Translations under genes and position numbers: made by a program
Assembly: GCF_036880985.1 (NCBI RefSeq)
Contig: NZ_JBAJNO010000008.1
Coordinates: 2,419,500-2,483,499 of the forward strand
Direction: 5' to 3'
Length of the DNA stretch: 64,000 nt
From: Limibacter armeniacum
Lineage (GTDB): Bacteria > Bacteroidota > Bacteroidia > Cytophagales > Flammeovirgaceae
Notes under the pieces: model-generated
What the model saw: only the letters and a program-made list of their open reading frames with translations
Told to the model about the DNA's origin: nothing
Databases searched by the model: none
Part shown: positions 44,858-53,139 of the stretch, in pieces
How the letters are laid out: each line of letters begins with the position of its first letter
Numbering within the stretch: position 1 is the stretch's first letter

Positions 44858-45952
44858 TTATTCAGCTCTTTCTGTATTGACAATCTTAGTTTGCAGTCTG
44901 ATTGACTCATCGTGAATCAACTTGAACATCTGCTCAATGAAAGTCTTGCTCAAACCAAGTTCAGAAGCCAAACCTGGACGCTTTTGGAAAACATCAATCC
45001 AACGTTCTGCTTGGAAAACTGTCAGGTTATTGTCGCGTTTGTAACCACCAATTTCTTCCACGACATCCATTCTTGAAGCCAAAGCCTCTATAATTTCCCT
45101 ATCAATTCTATCGATTTTACCTCTCAAGTCAGACAATTTGTTTTCCTCAATTGGATCACCATCAAGCTTACGCTTCTTGATTTTCACTTCATTAAGGATT
45201 TCAGCCAAACGCTGTGGTGTCACCTGCTGACTAGCATCACTCCATGCTTCCTCTGGGTTTCTGTGTACCTCGATCATCAAGCCATCGTAGTCAAGGTCCA
45301 TAGCTTTCTGAGAAACAGGCAGAATCAGATCTCTTGTACCACCAATGTGGCTAGGATCGCAAAGTAGAGGAATATTTGGAAGCTCTGTCTTAAGTGCGAT
45401 AGGCAGTTTCCACATTGGAATGTTACGGTATTTTGTTTTTTCGAAAGAAGAGAAACCTCTATGAAGCGCCGCAACTTGAGTAATACCAGCATTGTAAATA
45501 CGCTCAATTGCTCCCATCCAAAGTGCCAAATCAGGGTTTAGCGGGTTCTTAACGATCACCGGAATATCTACCCCTTTCAAGGCATCAGCAATTTCCTGAA
45601 CTGTGAACGGGTTCACTGTACTTCTAGCACCGATCCACAATACATCTACATCGTATTTAAGTGCAAGCTCAACGTGTTCAGCATTAGCCACCTCAGTTGT
45701 AATAGGCATGCCAAGTTCTTCTTTAACATTCTTGAACCACTGAAGTCCAACTTCACCAACACCTTCAAAAGAGCCAGGTCTTGTTCTTGGTTTCCAGATA
45801 CCAGCACGAAGCATAGTAATATCAATGTTCTCCTTAATCTGACGGCAAGTTTCCATCAGTTGTTCTTCTGTTTCTGCGCTACAAGGACCTGCAATTGCAA
45901 TTGGTGTATCACGAACGATGTCCCAGCTTTTTAGTGGCTTGATGTCTTTCAT
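44858..45952 (-). CDS. Bifunctional 3-deoxy-7-phosphoheptulonate synthase / chorismate mutase
   Basis: 364 aa. Residues about 1-265 are a DAHP synthase of the KDO8P-like (AroQ-linked) type: IAGPCSAETEEQL, MLRAGIWKPRTRPGSFEG, VKNPLNPD and LLCDPSHIGGTRD. Residues about 275-360 are an AroQ-type chorismate mutase (LSDLRGKIDRIDREIIEALASRMDVVEEIG is the first helix). It catalyses the first step toward chorismate and the branch to prephenate, so it controls flow to Phe, Tyr and Trp together. Upstream lie an aromatic-rich leader ORF, an antiterminator arm and an intrinsic terminator on the same strand, which predict transcription attenuation. Confidence 0.95.
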   Translation of the reverse strand: MKDIKPLKSWDIVRDTPIAIAGPCSAETEEQLMETCRQIKENIDITMLRAGIWKPRTRPGSFEGVGEVGLQWFKNVKEELGMPITTEVANAEHVELALKYDVDVLWIGARSTVNPFTVQEIADALKGVDIPVIVKNPLNPDLALWMGAIERIYNAGITQVAALHRGFSSFEKTKYRNIPMWKLPIALKTELPNIPLLCDPSHIGGTRDLILPVSQKAMDLDYDGLMIEVHRNPEEAWSDASQQVTPQRLAEILNEVKIKKRKLDGDPIEENKLSDLRGKIDRIDREIIEALASRMDVVEEIGGYKRDNNLTVFQAERWIDVFQKRPGLASELGLSKTFIEQMFKLIHDESIRLQTKIVNTERAE

Positions 45953-46074
45953 TGTTTTTGAATTTTAGCGGTTTCCGTTGAATAAACACTCACGTGATCG
46001 TTTTAAGTCATTGGGTTCACAATTGTTGGATTTTTTTATTCTTCCCAAACAATCAGAGCAACTGAAAAGTGATA

Positions 46075-46119
46075 AAATAAAAAAGCCTGATTCCTTTCTG
46101 TCAAGGAATCAGGCTTTTC
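46075..46119 (-). terminator. Attenuator terminator in the DAHP synthase leader
   Basis: A 16-bp stem (AAAAGCCTGATTCCTT with AAGGAATCAGGCTTTT, loop GACAGA on the minus strand) is followed by a T-rich tract. It is located 126 nt before the DAHP synthase start with no complete gene between it and the leader ORF. Its 5' arm plus loop (ATTCCTTGACAGAA) is perfectly complementary to 46164-46177. Confidence 0.88.
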
Positions 46120-46140
46120 TTACTCTTCTACGCTTTTGGT

Positions 46141-46230
46141 TTAGCATGTACAGTAGCTCCAGCATTCCTTGACAGAACGAGTTCTAAAGTAAAACCAATA
46201 AAAATAATATGTCGCGTTGAAGAATTTCAT
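46141..46230 (-). CDS. Aromatic-rich leader peptide of the DAHP synthase gene
   Basis: A 29-codon ORF starting ATG at 46230 and ending TAA at 46141, downstream of a consensus promoter and 21 nt before the terminator. Residues 3-4 are FF, residues 8-15 are YYFYWFYF, and W24 and Y26 follow: 12 of 29 residues are Phe, Tyr or Trp, and eight are consecutive. It precedes the enzyme that feeds all three aromatic amino acids. This is the composition expected of a control peptide on which ribosomes stall when charged aromatic tRNAs are scarce, as in the pheA and trp leaders of enterobacteria. Codons 18-23 encode the antiterminator arm. No Shine-Dalgarno is visible, as is usual here. The frame is open further upstream, but that part precedes the promoter. 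Confidence 0.8.
   Translation of the reverse strand: MKFFNATYYFYWFYFRTRSVKECWSYCTC
46164..46177 (-). promoter_or_regulatory. Antiterminator arm in the aromatic leader
   Basis: On the minus strand TTCTGTCAAGGAAT is an exact complement of ATTCCTTGACAGAA in the 5' arm and loop of the terminator (46096-46109). Pairing would prevent the terminator from folding. It lies 8 nt after the run of aromatic codons, where a stalled ribosome would leave it free and a moving ribosome would cover it. Confidence 0.75.
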
Positions 46231-46287
46231 GTATTTCAGAATAAGTATAATATGTCTTTTCGAGTCTCCGTGAATAAATTTCTTAAG

Positions 46288-46320
46288 CAAATGTATTGAA
46301 TTTAATTCTATAATTCCAAA
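46288..46320 (-). promoter_or_regulatory. Predicted promoter of the DAHP synthase leader
   Basis: On the minus strand TTTG, a 21-nt spacer and TACATTTG give a full match to the Bacteroidota consensus. Transcription would start near 46280, about 50 nt before the leader-peptide ATG and 160 nt before the terminator. Confidence 0.7.
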
Positions 46321-46493
46321 CCATATTTGAATTTTCCGCAAAAAAATATCACAATATTTACATTCTATTCATTTACATCTGTTTTGATTATCATTCAAAA
46401 AACATATCTGAAAGCTCATTTTATATTATTGTTAATATAAAAAAGCTATTTTTGCACTTTCATAAAATTATAAGGGAATAGCAAGAAAAAATT

Positions 46494-47534
46494 ATGAGTA
46501 CGGAAAACTATTCTACTGATCAGGGTAATCAAATTCAGATCAAGCGGGTAGCTGTCATTGGAGGTGGAAGCTGGGCAACTGCACTGATCAAAATCCTGAC
46601 AGAAAATGGTGAGACCAATATAAACTGGTGGCTTAGAAATACAGAAGACATTTCCCATATAAGAGCATTCCATTCTAACCCTAGATACCTTAGTTCTGTC
46701 AAACTGAATAGTGAACTGGTTCACCCTTTTGAAGACATAAAAGAAGCTGTAAACGGTGTGGATGCCATCCTTTTGGCAGTTCCTGCAGCTTTCATTCAAG
46801 AAGCCCTTTCTCCCCTTACAGCTGAAGATTTCAAAGATAAATATGTTATCTCTTCCATCAAGGGTATGATACCTGAGATGAATATTCTGGTTACAGAGTA
46901 CATAGAAACTCAGTATAATGTGCCTCACAAAAATGTTGGGGTAATTGGCGGTCCATGTCATGCTGAAGAGGTTGCTATGGAGAAGCAAGCATACCTGACT
47001 TTGTCTTCTTCAAATAAAAAATATGCTCTAGAGTTGGCTCGTATCATGCGTAACCGCTATATCAATACCACCACTGTTAAAGACCTTTATGGTGTTGAAT
47101 ACTGCGCTGTTATCAAGAATATCATTGCCATTTCATGTGGTATTGCACACGGATTGGGATATGGTGATAACTTTCAGGCTGTATTGGTGTCCAATTCGAT
47201 GAAAGAAATCAGAAAGTTCCTGAAAGAAGTGTATAAGGTAAAACGTGACTTGACGGCATCTGCTTACCTTGGTGATTTGCTGGTAACCACTTACTCACAG
47301 TTTAGCCGTAACCGAACTTTCGGAAATATGATCGGAAGAGGTTATTCTGTAAAAGCTGCACAGCTTGAGATGAATATGATTGCAGAAGGCTATTATGCAG
47401 TAAAAGCAATTCATGAAATCGCGAAGCAACATGAAGGGTTGGAAATGCCAATCACAAAGGCAGTTTACCATATTCTTTATGACAGAATCTCACCAATTGT
47501 TGAATTCAGAATTCTGAAAGAGCAGTTGAAATAA
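46494..47534 (+). CDS. gpsA: NAD(P)H-dependent glycerol-3-phosphate dehydrogenase
   Basis: 346 aa. The Rossmann motif VAVIGGGSWATALIKIL opens the protein. It has the catalytic Lys in SSIKGM, the GGPCHAEEVA substrate segment, CAVIKNIIAISCGIAHGLGYGDN and the DLLVTTYSQFSRNRTFG motif of the C-terminal domain. It makes glycerol 3-phosphate for phospholipids. A -7 box (TATTTTTG, 46447-46454) lies 40 nt before the start; the -33 box is unclear. It is divergent from the aromatic leader. Confidence 0.96.
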   Translation: MSTENYSTDQGNQIQIKRVAVIGGGSWATALIKILTENGETNINWWLRNTEDISHIRAFHSNPRYLSSVKLNSELVHPFEDIKEAVNGVDAILLAVPAAFIQEALSPLTAEDFKDKYVISSIKGMIPEMNILVTEYIETQYNVPHKNVGVIGGPCHAEEVAMEKQAYLTLSSSNKKYALELARIMRNRYINTTTVKDLYGVEYCAVIKNIIAISCGIAHGLGYGDNFQAVLVSNSMKEIRKFLKEVYKVKRDLTASAYLGDLLVTTYSQFSRNRTFGNMIGRGYSVKAAQLEMNMIAEGYYAVKAIHEIAKQHEGLEMPITKAVYHILYDRISPIVEFRILKEQLK

Positions 47535-47545
47535 TATTCTAACAG

Positions 47546-48235
47546 TTAAAAAAGGCTCCCCTGAATACCATGACTTACGTGTTGTATCAGTTCGGGGGAG
47601 TCATACTGAACATTCCCTACCTTTTTGCTGACAGTATAAAACTCCATTTCACTTCCATCGAAAATACTGCACAGCTCCTTTCTCTTATTTACAGTAAGTT
47701 GATTATCCAACCAAGAGGTTTCGGCAGATGCAGGAAGTATCACTGGCATACGTTCATGCAATGTAGTGAGGTTTTTAGAAGCAGGAACCGTCAGGATAGA
47801 GAATGAAAAAAGCGCTTCTCCTGTATGAGACTCCCATTGGTCCCAAATACCGGCCATTGCAAAAAGTGATTGATTTGAGTTGACTATCCTATAAGGAATT
47901 TTCTGCCCCCCTTCCTTTTTCCATTCATAATATCCATCGGCAATTACCAAACAGGGTTGAGACAAAAATGCTCGCTTGAATGTCGCCTTTTCATCTACTG
48001 TTTCTGTTCGTGCATTGATGGTGGAGAACTTACCTGAAAAATCGTCTTGAGACCAATATGGCACCAAGCCCCAACGGTAATAGCTCAAAGAGGAAGGATC
48101 TTGGCTTGATACCACTGGTAAAAACTGTGAAGGCGCTGCATTGTACAGAGGCCGGACTTTCTTGGTTCCGCCTTTTACTTTAAAGCGTTTCTCTATTTGA
48201 TCTTCAGTTTTTACCAGTGTATATCTGCCACACAT
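47546..48235 (-). CDS. SOS response-associated peptidase (SRAP, YedK/HMCES family)
   Basis: 229 aa. The mature N-terminus begins with the catalytic Cys2 (MCGRYTL), which forms a thiazolidine crosslink with abasic sites in single-stranded DNA. The other SRAP residues are visible: NARTETVDEKATFK, the GYYEWKK Glu, and the late LHERMPVIL His. It protects stalled forks from abasic lesions. It lies between gpsA (convergent) and dnaB (72 bp upstream, same strand), so it may be co-transcribed with dnaB. Confidence 0.95.
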   Translation of the reverse strand: MCGRYTLVKTEDQIEKRFKVKGGTKKVRPLYNAAPSQFLPVVSSQDPSSLSYYRWGLVPYWSQDDFSGKFSTINARTETVDEKATFKRAFLSQPCLVIADGYYEWKKEGGQKIPYRIVNSNQSLFAMAGIWDQWESHTGEALFSFSILTVPASKNLTTLHERMPVILPASAETSWLDNQLTVNKRKELCSIFDGSEMEFYTVSKKVGNVQYDSPELIQHVSHGIQGSLF

Positions 48236-48306
48236 ATTTTAGAAGTTTAGATGTCGAAATAATCATTAAAATATTGATTATCCTCTAAACACTAAAGTTC
48301 AATGGA

Positions 48307-49938
48307 TTAAAAAGGAGGATTATCTGGTGGAGTATTATTGTTTCTCTCATTCAGTTTACTGCCCAATGTAATGGTACCGCTGTCTTCTTCATCGTTACCA
48401 TACCCAACATCGAAACCATCCATATCAGCTCCAGGCACATTTGCCATACTTGCAGAGCCCATTGAAAGTAAACCACTAGGGTCACCACCAAACTGATCAG
48501 TATCCATAAACCCTCCATTGTCCCAGTCCTGGAACTTGGTATACTTACCAATAAATTTAAGTTTGATGTTTTCAAGTGAACCAGCACGGTTCTTAGCAAT
48601 AATTACTTCACCTAACCCTTGAGTTGAGTTTCCTTCCTCATCCTCAGTAATATCATAATACTCAGGACGGTAAAGGAACATTACCATATCGGCATCCTGC
48701 TCAATGGAACCTGATTCACGAAGGTCGGATAGCTGTGGACGCTTATCTCCACCACGGGTTTCAACCGCACGTGACAACTGTGAAAGTGCAATAACGGGTA
48801 CATCCAACTCCTTCGCAATCTGTTTCAATGATCGGGAAATAAAGGCAATTTCCTGTTCACGGTTACCCTTAGTCTTGGAGTCACCACCACTCATCAGCTG
48901 AAGGTAGTCAATCACAATCATTTGGATGTCGTGTTGTGCTTTCAGTCTTCGACATTTGGCTCGAAGTTCCAAGACAGTTAGAGCAGGAGTATCATCAATA
49001 AAAATTGGTGCTTCTGTCAGTGTACCAGTCTTGTCTACAAACTTTTTCCATTCCATGTCAGAAAGGTTACCCTTTCTCAACTTTTCACTTTCCAGTTCTG
49101 CCTCAGCCGAAATCAAACGTTTTACCAGCTGTGCAGAGGACATCTCCAAAGAGAACATGGCAACAGGTTTCTTGAAATCAATAGCCGCATTTCTCAGGGT
49201 GGAAAGTACGAATGCCGTCTTACCCATCGCAGGACGTGCTGCTATAATTACCAAATCTGAACGTTGCCAACCCGAAGTCACCCTATCCAAATGTGAAAAA
49301 CCTGACGGAACACCAGTTAGCCCATCCTTATGGTCTTTCATTGATTCTAGCTCACGAACTACCTCATTCATGATTTCTGGCATTCCTGAGAAGTTCTTTC
49401 GGATATTCATTTCCGAAACCTCAAACAGGGATGCTTCCATCTTATCTAGCAGGTCAAAAACGTCAATCGTATCTTCATACGCTTCTCGCTGAATGTTATT
49501 AGCAATCGAGATCAGCTGACGTTTAATGGCATATTCAACCAGGATACGTGCGTGGAAAATAATATTTCCTGCTGAGTTCACTTTCTGAGTCAACATGGCG
49601 ATATATGCGGGACCACCTGCCTTTTCCAGATCCCCCATTTTTCGCAACTCATTGGTCACTGTCATTAAGTCAATAGCCTCTGACTTACCGAACAATGTCA
49701 CGATAGCCCTATAAATGGACTGGTGTGCTTCTTTATCAAAAGTATCGGGTTTCAGAATCTCGATTACATCAGTCAAGGCCTCTTTTTCAAGCATAAGCGC
49801 ACCCAATACGGCTTGTTCCAAGTCGTAATCATAAGGTCGCTTCTTACCTCCTAACAATTCCGAACTTGGGGGAGTCTGAAGGTTTCTGATACCTGATCTG
49901 ATAATCTGATTTCTGCTTTCCGATGAGTTCTCGTTCAT
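48307..49938 (-). CDS. dnaB: Replicative DNA helicase
   Basis: 543 aa. The N-terminal DnaB domain covers residues about 35-140 and the RecA-like motor about 205-490. Walker A is ARPAMGKT (residues 234-241), the Walker B region includes MIVIDYLQLM, and the arginine-finger segment is present near the RAGSLENIKLKF motif. No intein is present, although dnaB is a frequent intein site. The acidic Asp/Gly-rich C-terminal tail of about 60 residues is probably disordered. The gene is followed by the SRAP protein. Confidence 0.96.
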   Translation of the reverse strand: MNENSSESRNQIIRSGIRNLQTPPSSELLGGKKRPYDYDLEQAVLGALMLEKEALTDVIEILKPDTFDKEAHQSIYRAIVTLFGKSEAIDLMTVTNELRKMGDLEKAGGPAYIAMLTQKVNSAGNIIFHARILVEYAIKRQLISIANNIQREAYEDTIDVFDLLDKMEASLFEVSEMNIRKNFSGMPEIMNEVVRELESMKDHKDGLTGVPSGFSHLDRVTSGWQRSDLVIIAARPAMGKTAFVLSTLRNAAIDFKKPVAMFSLEMSSAQLVKRLISAEAELESEKLRKGNLSDMEWKKFVDKTGTLTEAPIFIDDTPALTVLELRAKCRRLKAQHDIQMIVIDYLQLMSGGDSKTKGNREQEIAFISRSLKQIAKELDVPVIALSQLSRAVETRGGDKRPQLSDLRESGSIEQDADMVMFLYRPEYYDITEDEEGNSTQGLGEVIIAKNRAGSLENIKLKFIGKYTKFQDWDNGGFMDTDQFGGDPSGLLSMGSASMANVPGADMDGFDVGYGNDEEDSGTITLGSKLNERNNNTPPDNPPF

Positions 49939-50578
49939 ACCCTGCGTTATATTTCTTTATGCGATTGCTACTAACAATTAACCTGTTGTGGCTTTAGGCT
50001 CAATCACAACATCAAATCACCTAAAATGATTCTTATTACTTCCTCCAGTAAATAAGGAAGCGGGGTGCAAAAGTAACTAATTTTATGCACTACTACCTGA
50101 TGATTCGTGAATAACTGTTCTCTTAATAAATTCCTAATTAATTTAAACCCGCAAATGCAACATTAAAATAGCTGGTAAGCATCTACAAAGGTATTTAGCA
50201 GTTTATTTTCAGTTTAGATGTTAATTTAACAGCTATTAAGAGCAAAAGCTCATATTTTGAACCAAAACAGCAAAAGGGCAACAAATAAAGTGATTATTAA
50301 TCTTTGTTCAATGCAATTTTGAAAATTATAATTTAAAAAAAACACTTATTTTTGCCAACATTATTATCAGCCTGCTGCTTGAATAACACTAGAATGAAAA
50401 GTTAGGTTTTACTTTTGCCACTTCTATTTTGGTGAATTTTACTTAAGCAGACTTGAACAAACAACTACCAAAAACCTGATGTGATTTTTACAATTTTTGT
50501 TTCAAGAGGCTTACTTATAATTAAGAACCCTTACAGGTTCTGCCAGAATCAATAATTTTGACAGATACTACAAGAACA
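49939..50578. other. Long divergent intergenic region between dnaB and mpl
   Basis: About 640 bp with no convincing gene. It holds a likely dnaB -7 box on the minus strand (TACTTTTG, 50068-50075), and two plus-strand -7-like boxes (TATTTTTG at 50347-50354, TACTTTTG at 50410-50417) without a well-spaced -33 partner. A short inverted repeat GTTGTG/CACAAC lies at 49985-50010 in the dnaB leader. The expected mpl leader is 160 nt or longer. Confidence 0.4.
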
Positions 50579-51940
50579 ATGAAGGTACATTTTATCGCAA
50601 TTGGAGGAAGTATAATGCATAACCTTGCCATTGCATTGAAAGCAAAAGGCTATACGGTTTCAGGTTCAGATGATGAGATTTACGAGCCTTCATTCAGCGC
50701 ATTGAAATCAGAGGGACTACTTCCTGAGCAGATGGGTTGGTTTCCTGATCGTGTAACAGAGGACTTGGACGCTGTCATCCTTGGCATGCATGCAAGAGAG
50801 GATAACCCTGAGTTGCAGAAAGCCAAATCACTTGGACTTAAAGTATATTCTTACCCTGAATACGTTTACGAACAGTCAAAAAATAAGCAACGTGTCGTAG
50901 TCGCAGGTAGTCATGGCAAAACAACCGTTACTGCTATGATTATTCACGTGCTAAAAGCGGCCGGTAAAAATCCTGATTACTTGGTTGGCGCAAGACTTAA
51001 AGGTGTTGAGCGTCCTGTAAAGCTGACAGAAGAAGCACCAGTGATCGTTATTGAAGGAGATGAATACTTTACCTCTCCTACTGACAGACGTCCTAAATTC
51101 TTGAACTACCACCACCATTTTGGTGTAATTACAGGAATCGCATGGGATCATGTGAATGTTTATCCTGAATATGATACTTATGAGGATCAGTTCCGCCAGT
51201 TTGCTGAACTGACACCAAAAGCAGGCCTGATCGCCTATAGTGAGGATGACAAGACATTAAAGAAGCTGATCAAGCAAGCTCAGATCAATGAGGAAGACGT
51301 GAAGCTATTCCCTTACGGTGCGGTAAAAACCAAAGTAAAGGATGGTATCACATACTTGAAACAGACGGGTGAAGCCTTAAAGGTATTTGGTGAGCATAAT
51401 ATGCAGAACATCAATGCTGCCATGATTATCTGTTCTCAGTTGGGTGTTTCTGAAGAAACTTTTAACCAAGCCATTACTTCTTTTGAAGGTGCATCACTCA
51501 GACTTCAGCTTTTAGCGGAAAAAAATGGAACTAAAGTTTTCAGAGACTTTGCACACGCTCCTTCAAAAGTACAAGCCACTGTTCAAGCATTTGCTAAGCA
51601 ATTCAAAGGCAGCAAGTCTGTTGCTTGTCTTGAGCTCCATACATTCAGCAGCTTGAATAAAGACTTTATCGGGCAATATAAGAACACCATGAAGGACGCT
51701 GATGAAGCAATTGTTTACTTCAGCCCTAAAACAATTGAGCACAAGAAACTTTCTCCTATTTCAGTTAGTGAAGTAGAGAATGCATTTGCTCATAAAAACA
51801 TTAAGGTGTTCACTGATTCTGAAATGTTGAAACAATACCTGACACAGAAGGATTGGAACAACCATAACCTTCTGATTATGACTTCAGGCAGCTTTGATGG
51901 GTTAAACCTGATCGACCTTGCTGAAGAAGTGACAAAATAA
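50579..51940 (+). CDS. mpl: UDP-N-acetylmuramate:L-alanyl-gamma-D-glutamyl-meso-diaminopimelate ligase
   Basis: 453 aa from the ATG at 50579, which gives the typical MKVHFIAIGGSIMHN start (a TTG at 50558 is also open). It is a Mur ligase: N-terminal nucleotide-binding fold, VVAGSHGKTTVTAMI ATP loop, VIEGDEYFTSPTDRRPKF and HHHFGVITGIAWDH central domain, and the DFAHAPSKV motif. The DEYFT and RPKF pattern is characteristic of Mpl rather than MurC. It recycles the murein tripeptide. murB follows 74 bp downstream after a terminator. Confidence 0.92.
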   Translation: MKVHFIAIGGSIMHNLAIALKAKGYTVSGSDDEIYEPSFSALKSEGLLPEQMGWFPDRVTEDLDAVILGMHAREDNPELQKAKSLGLKVYSYPEYVYEQSKNKQRVVVAGSHGKTTVTAMIIHVLKAAGKNPDYLVGARLKGVERPVKLTEEAPVIVIEGDEYFTSPTDRRPKFLNYHHHFGVITGIAWDHVNVYPEYDTYEDQFRQFAELTPKAGLIAYSEDDKTLKKLIKQAQINEEDVKLFPYGAVKTKVKDGITYLKQTGEALKVFGEHNMQNINAAMIICSQLGVSEETFNQAITSFEGASLRLQLLAEKNGTKVFRDFAHAPSKVQATVQAFAKQFKGSKSVACLELHTFSSLNKDFIGQYKNTMKDADEAIVYFSPKTIEHKKLSPISVSEVENAFAHKNIKVFTDSEMLKQYLTQKDWNNHNLLIMTSGSFDGLNLIDLAEEVTK

Positions 51941-51951
51941 ACTATGACAGC

Positions 51952-51985
51952 TAAGCCGTTGGTGCAGTTCCAACGGCTTACTTTT
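51952..51985 (+). terminator. Terminator of mpl
   Basis: TAAGCCGTTGG pairs perfectly with CCAACGGCTTA around a 7-nt loop and is followed by CTTTTCT. Confidence 0.82.
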
Positions 51986-52014
51986 CTATTCTATCAACCA
52001 AACGACTCATTATA

Positions 52015-53034
52015 ATGCCACAACTCAGCCAGAATATCTCTTTAAAGCCATTCAATACATTCGGAGTTGAAATTTCAGCAAACCAATTTGTCACTGTAAA
52101 ATCAGCTGAAGATGTTATCGAGCTTCTTTCTAACGAGGAAGTAAGAAACTTACCAAAACTGATTCTTGGAGGTGGAAGTAATATACTTTTCACTCAAGAT
52201 GTTTCGGGGTTGGTTATCAAAAATGAAATTTCCGGGATTGATGTCATTCAAGAAGATGAGACTGCTGTTTGGCTGAAAGTTGGTGGTGGAGTAGTTTGGC
52301 ATGAACTAGTCCTTTATACGGTGTCTAATAATTGGCAGGGCATCGAGAACCTGTCCCTTATTCCCGGAACAGTGGGCGCTGCTCCTATTCAAAATATTGG
52401 CGCTTATGGCGTTGAACTGAAAGATGTTTTTGAATCTCTGGAAGCAATAGACCTAGCTGATGGTTCACTGCATTCATTCACTCATTCTGATTGTGAGTTT
52501 GGATATAGAGACAGTGTCTTTAAAAGGCAGTTTAAGGGAAAGTTTATCATTTCATCAGTTGTGCTTAAGCTTAGCAAACAACCAGTTTTCAACACCTCTT
52601 ATGGAGCCATTGAGCAGACGCTGAATGAAATGAATATTACTGAACTAACGGTTAAAGCTATCAGTGATGCTGTTATTTCAATTCGTGAGAGTAAACTTCC
52701 TAATCCTGCTCAGGTAGGTAACTGTGGCAGCTTCTTCAAGAACCCTGAAATTCCGCAGGCACAATATGAAGAACTTAAAAACAGTTATCCTGCAATCCCT
52801 GGTTACCCTACAAAAACGGAAATGATCAAGGTCCCTGCCGGCTGGCTTATTGAACAGTGCGGATGGAAAGGTAAACAGATTGGGAATGTTGGCACATATC
52901 CTAAACAAGCATTGGTTTTGATTAATTGTGGCGGTGCTTCAGGAAAAGAGGCTGAAGACCTTGCCATGCAAATTAAAGCTTCTGTTGACGAAAAATTTGG
53001 TATAGAGATCATTCCTGAAGTGAACATCATCTAA
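52015..53034 (+). CDS. murB: UDP-N-acetylenolpyruvoylglucosamine reductase
   Basis: 339 aa, the type I (E. coli-like) form. FAD-binding features are LILGGGSNILFT and LIPGTVGAAPIQNIGAYG. The catalytic residues lie in CEFGYRDSVFK (the Tyr/Arg region), NCGSFFKNP (Ser) and the C-terminal IIPEVNII (Glu). It makes UDP-MurNAc for peptidoglycan. It comes after mpl, so two UDP-MurNAc enzymes sit together, though a terminator stands between them. Confidence 0.96.
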   Translation: MPQLSQNISLKPFNTFGVEISANQFVTVKSAEDVIELLSNEEVRNLPKLILGGGSNILFTQDVSGLVIKNEISGIDVIQEDETAVWLKVGGGVVWHELVLYTVSNNWQGIENLSLIPGTVGAAPIQNIGAYGVELKDVFESLEAIDLADGSLHSFTHSDCEFGYRDSVFKRQFKGKFIISSVVLKLSKQPVFNTSYGAIEQTLNEMNITELTVKAISDAVISIRESKLPNPAQVGNCGSFFKNPEIPQAQYEELKNSYPAIPGYPTKTEMIKVPAGWLIEQCGWKGKQIGNVGTYPKQALVLINCGGASGKEAEDLAMQIKASVDEKFGIEIIPEVNII

Positions 53035-53139
53035 TGATAGGAATTGATTCTATTTTAAGTTTTAGATGTTGTATTAAAAAGTGATTTCCATACAGAATTA
53101 ACCGCTGTCTGATCAACTACTAATTGCTGATATTTTTTA

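Noticed and set aside
44767-44910. In-frame extension of aroB with an aromatic-rich stretch (YFIRWFGICFPKPLLFIIFF) before the ATG, looking like a second leader peptide
   Set aside because: It has no separate stop codon, overlaps the end of the DAHP synthase gene, and the aromatic residues come partly from the terminator stem and its T tract. The ATG at 44766 fits the AroB family start.
45978-46172. Plus-strand ORF of 64 codons across the aromatic leader
   Set aside because: It runs through the terminator stem in the opposite direction, has no recognisable protein features and is explained as a shadow of the minus-strand leader.
46231-46341. N-terminal extension of the leader ORF back to 46341
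   Set aside because: This part begins upstream of the predicted promoter and has no aromatic enrichment or family similarity; the ATG at 46230 is the first start codon after the predicted transcription start.
48307-49938. Possible intein in dnaB
   Set aside because: Length (543 aa) and continuous motifs around ARPAMGKT show no insertion.
50558-50578. TTG start for mpl
   Set aside because: The ATG at 50579 gives the canonical Mpl N-terminus MKVHFIAIGGS, while the extension adds seven unrelated residues.
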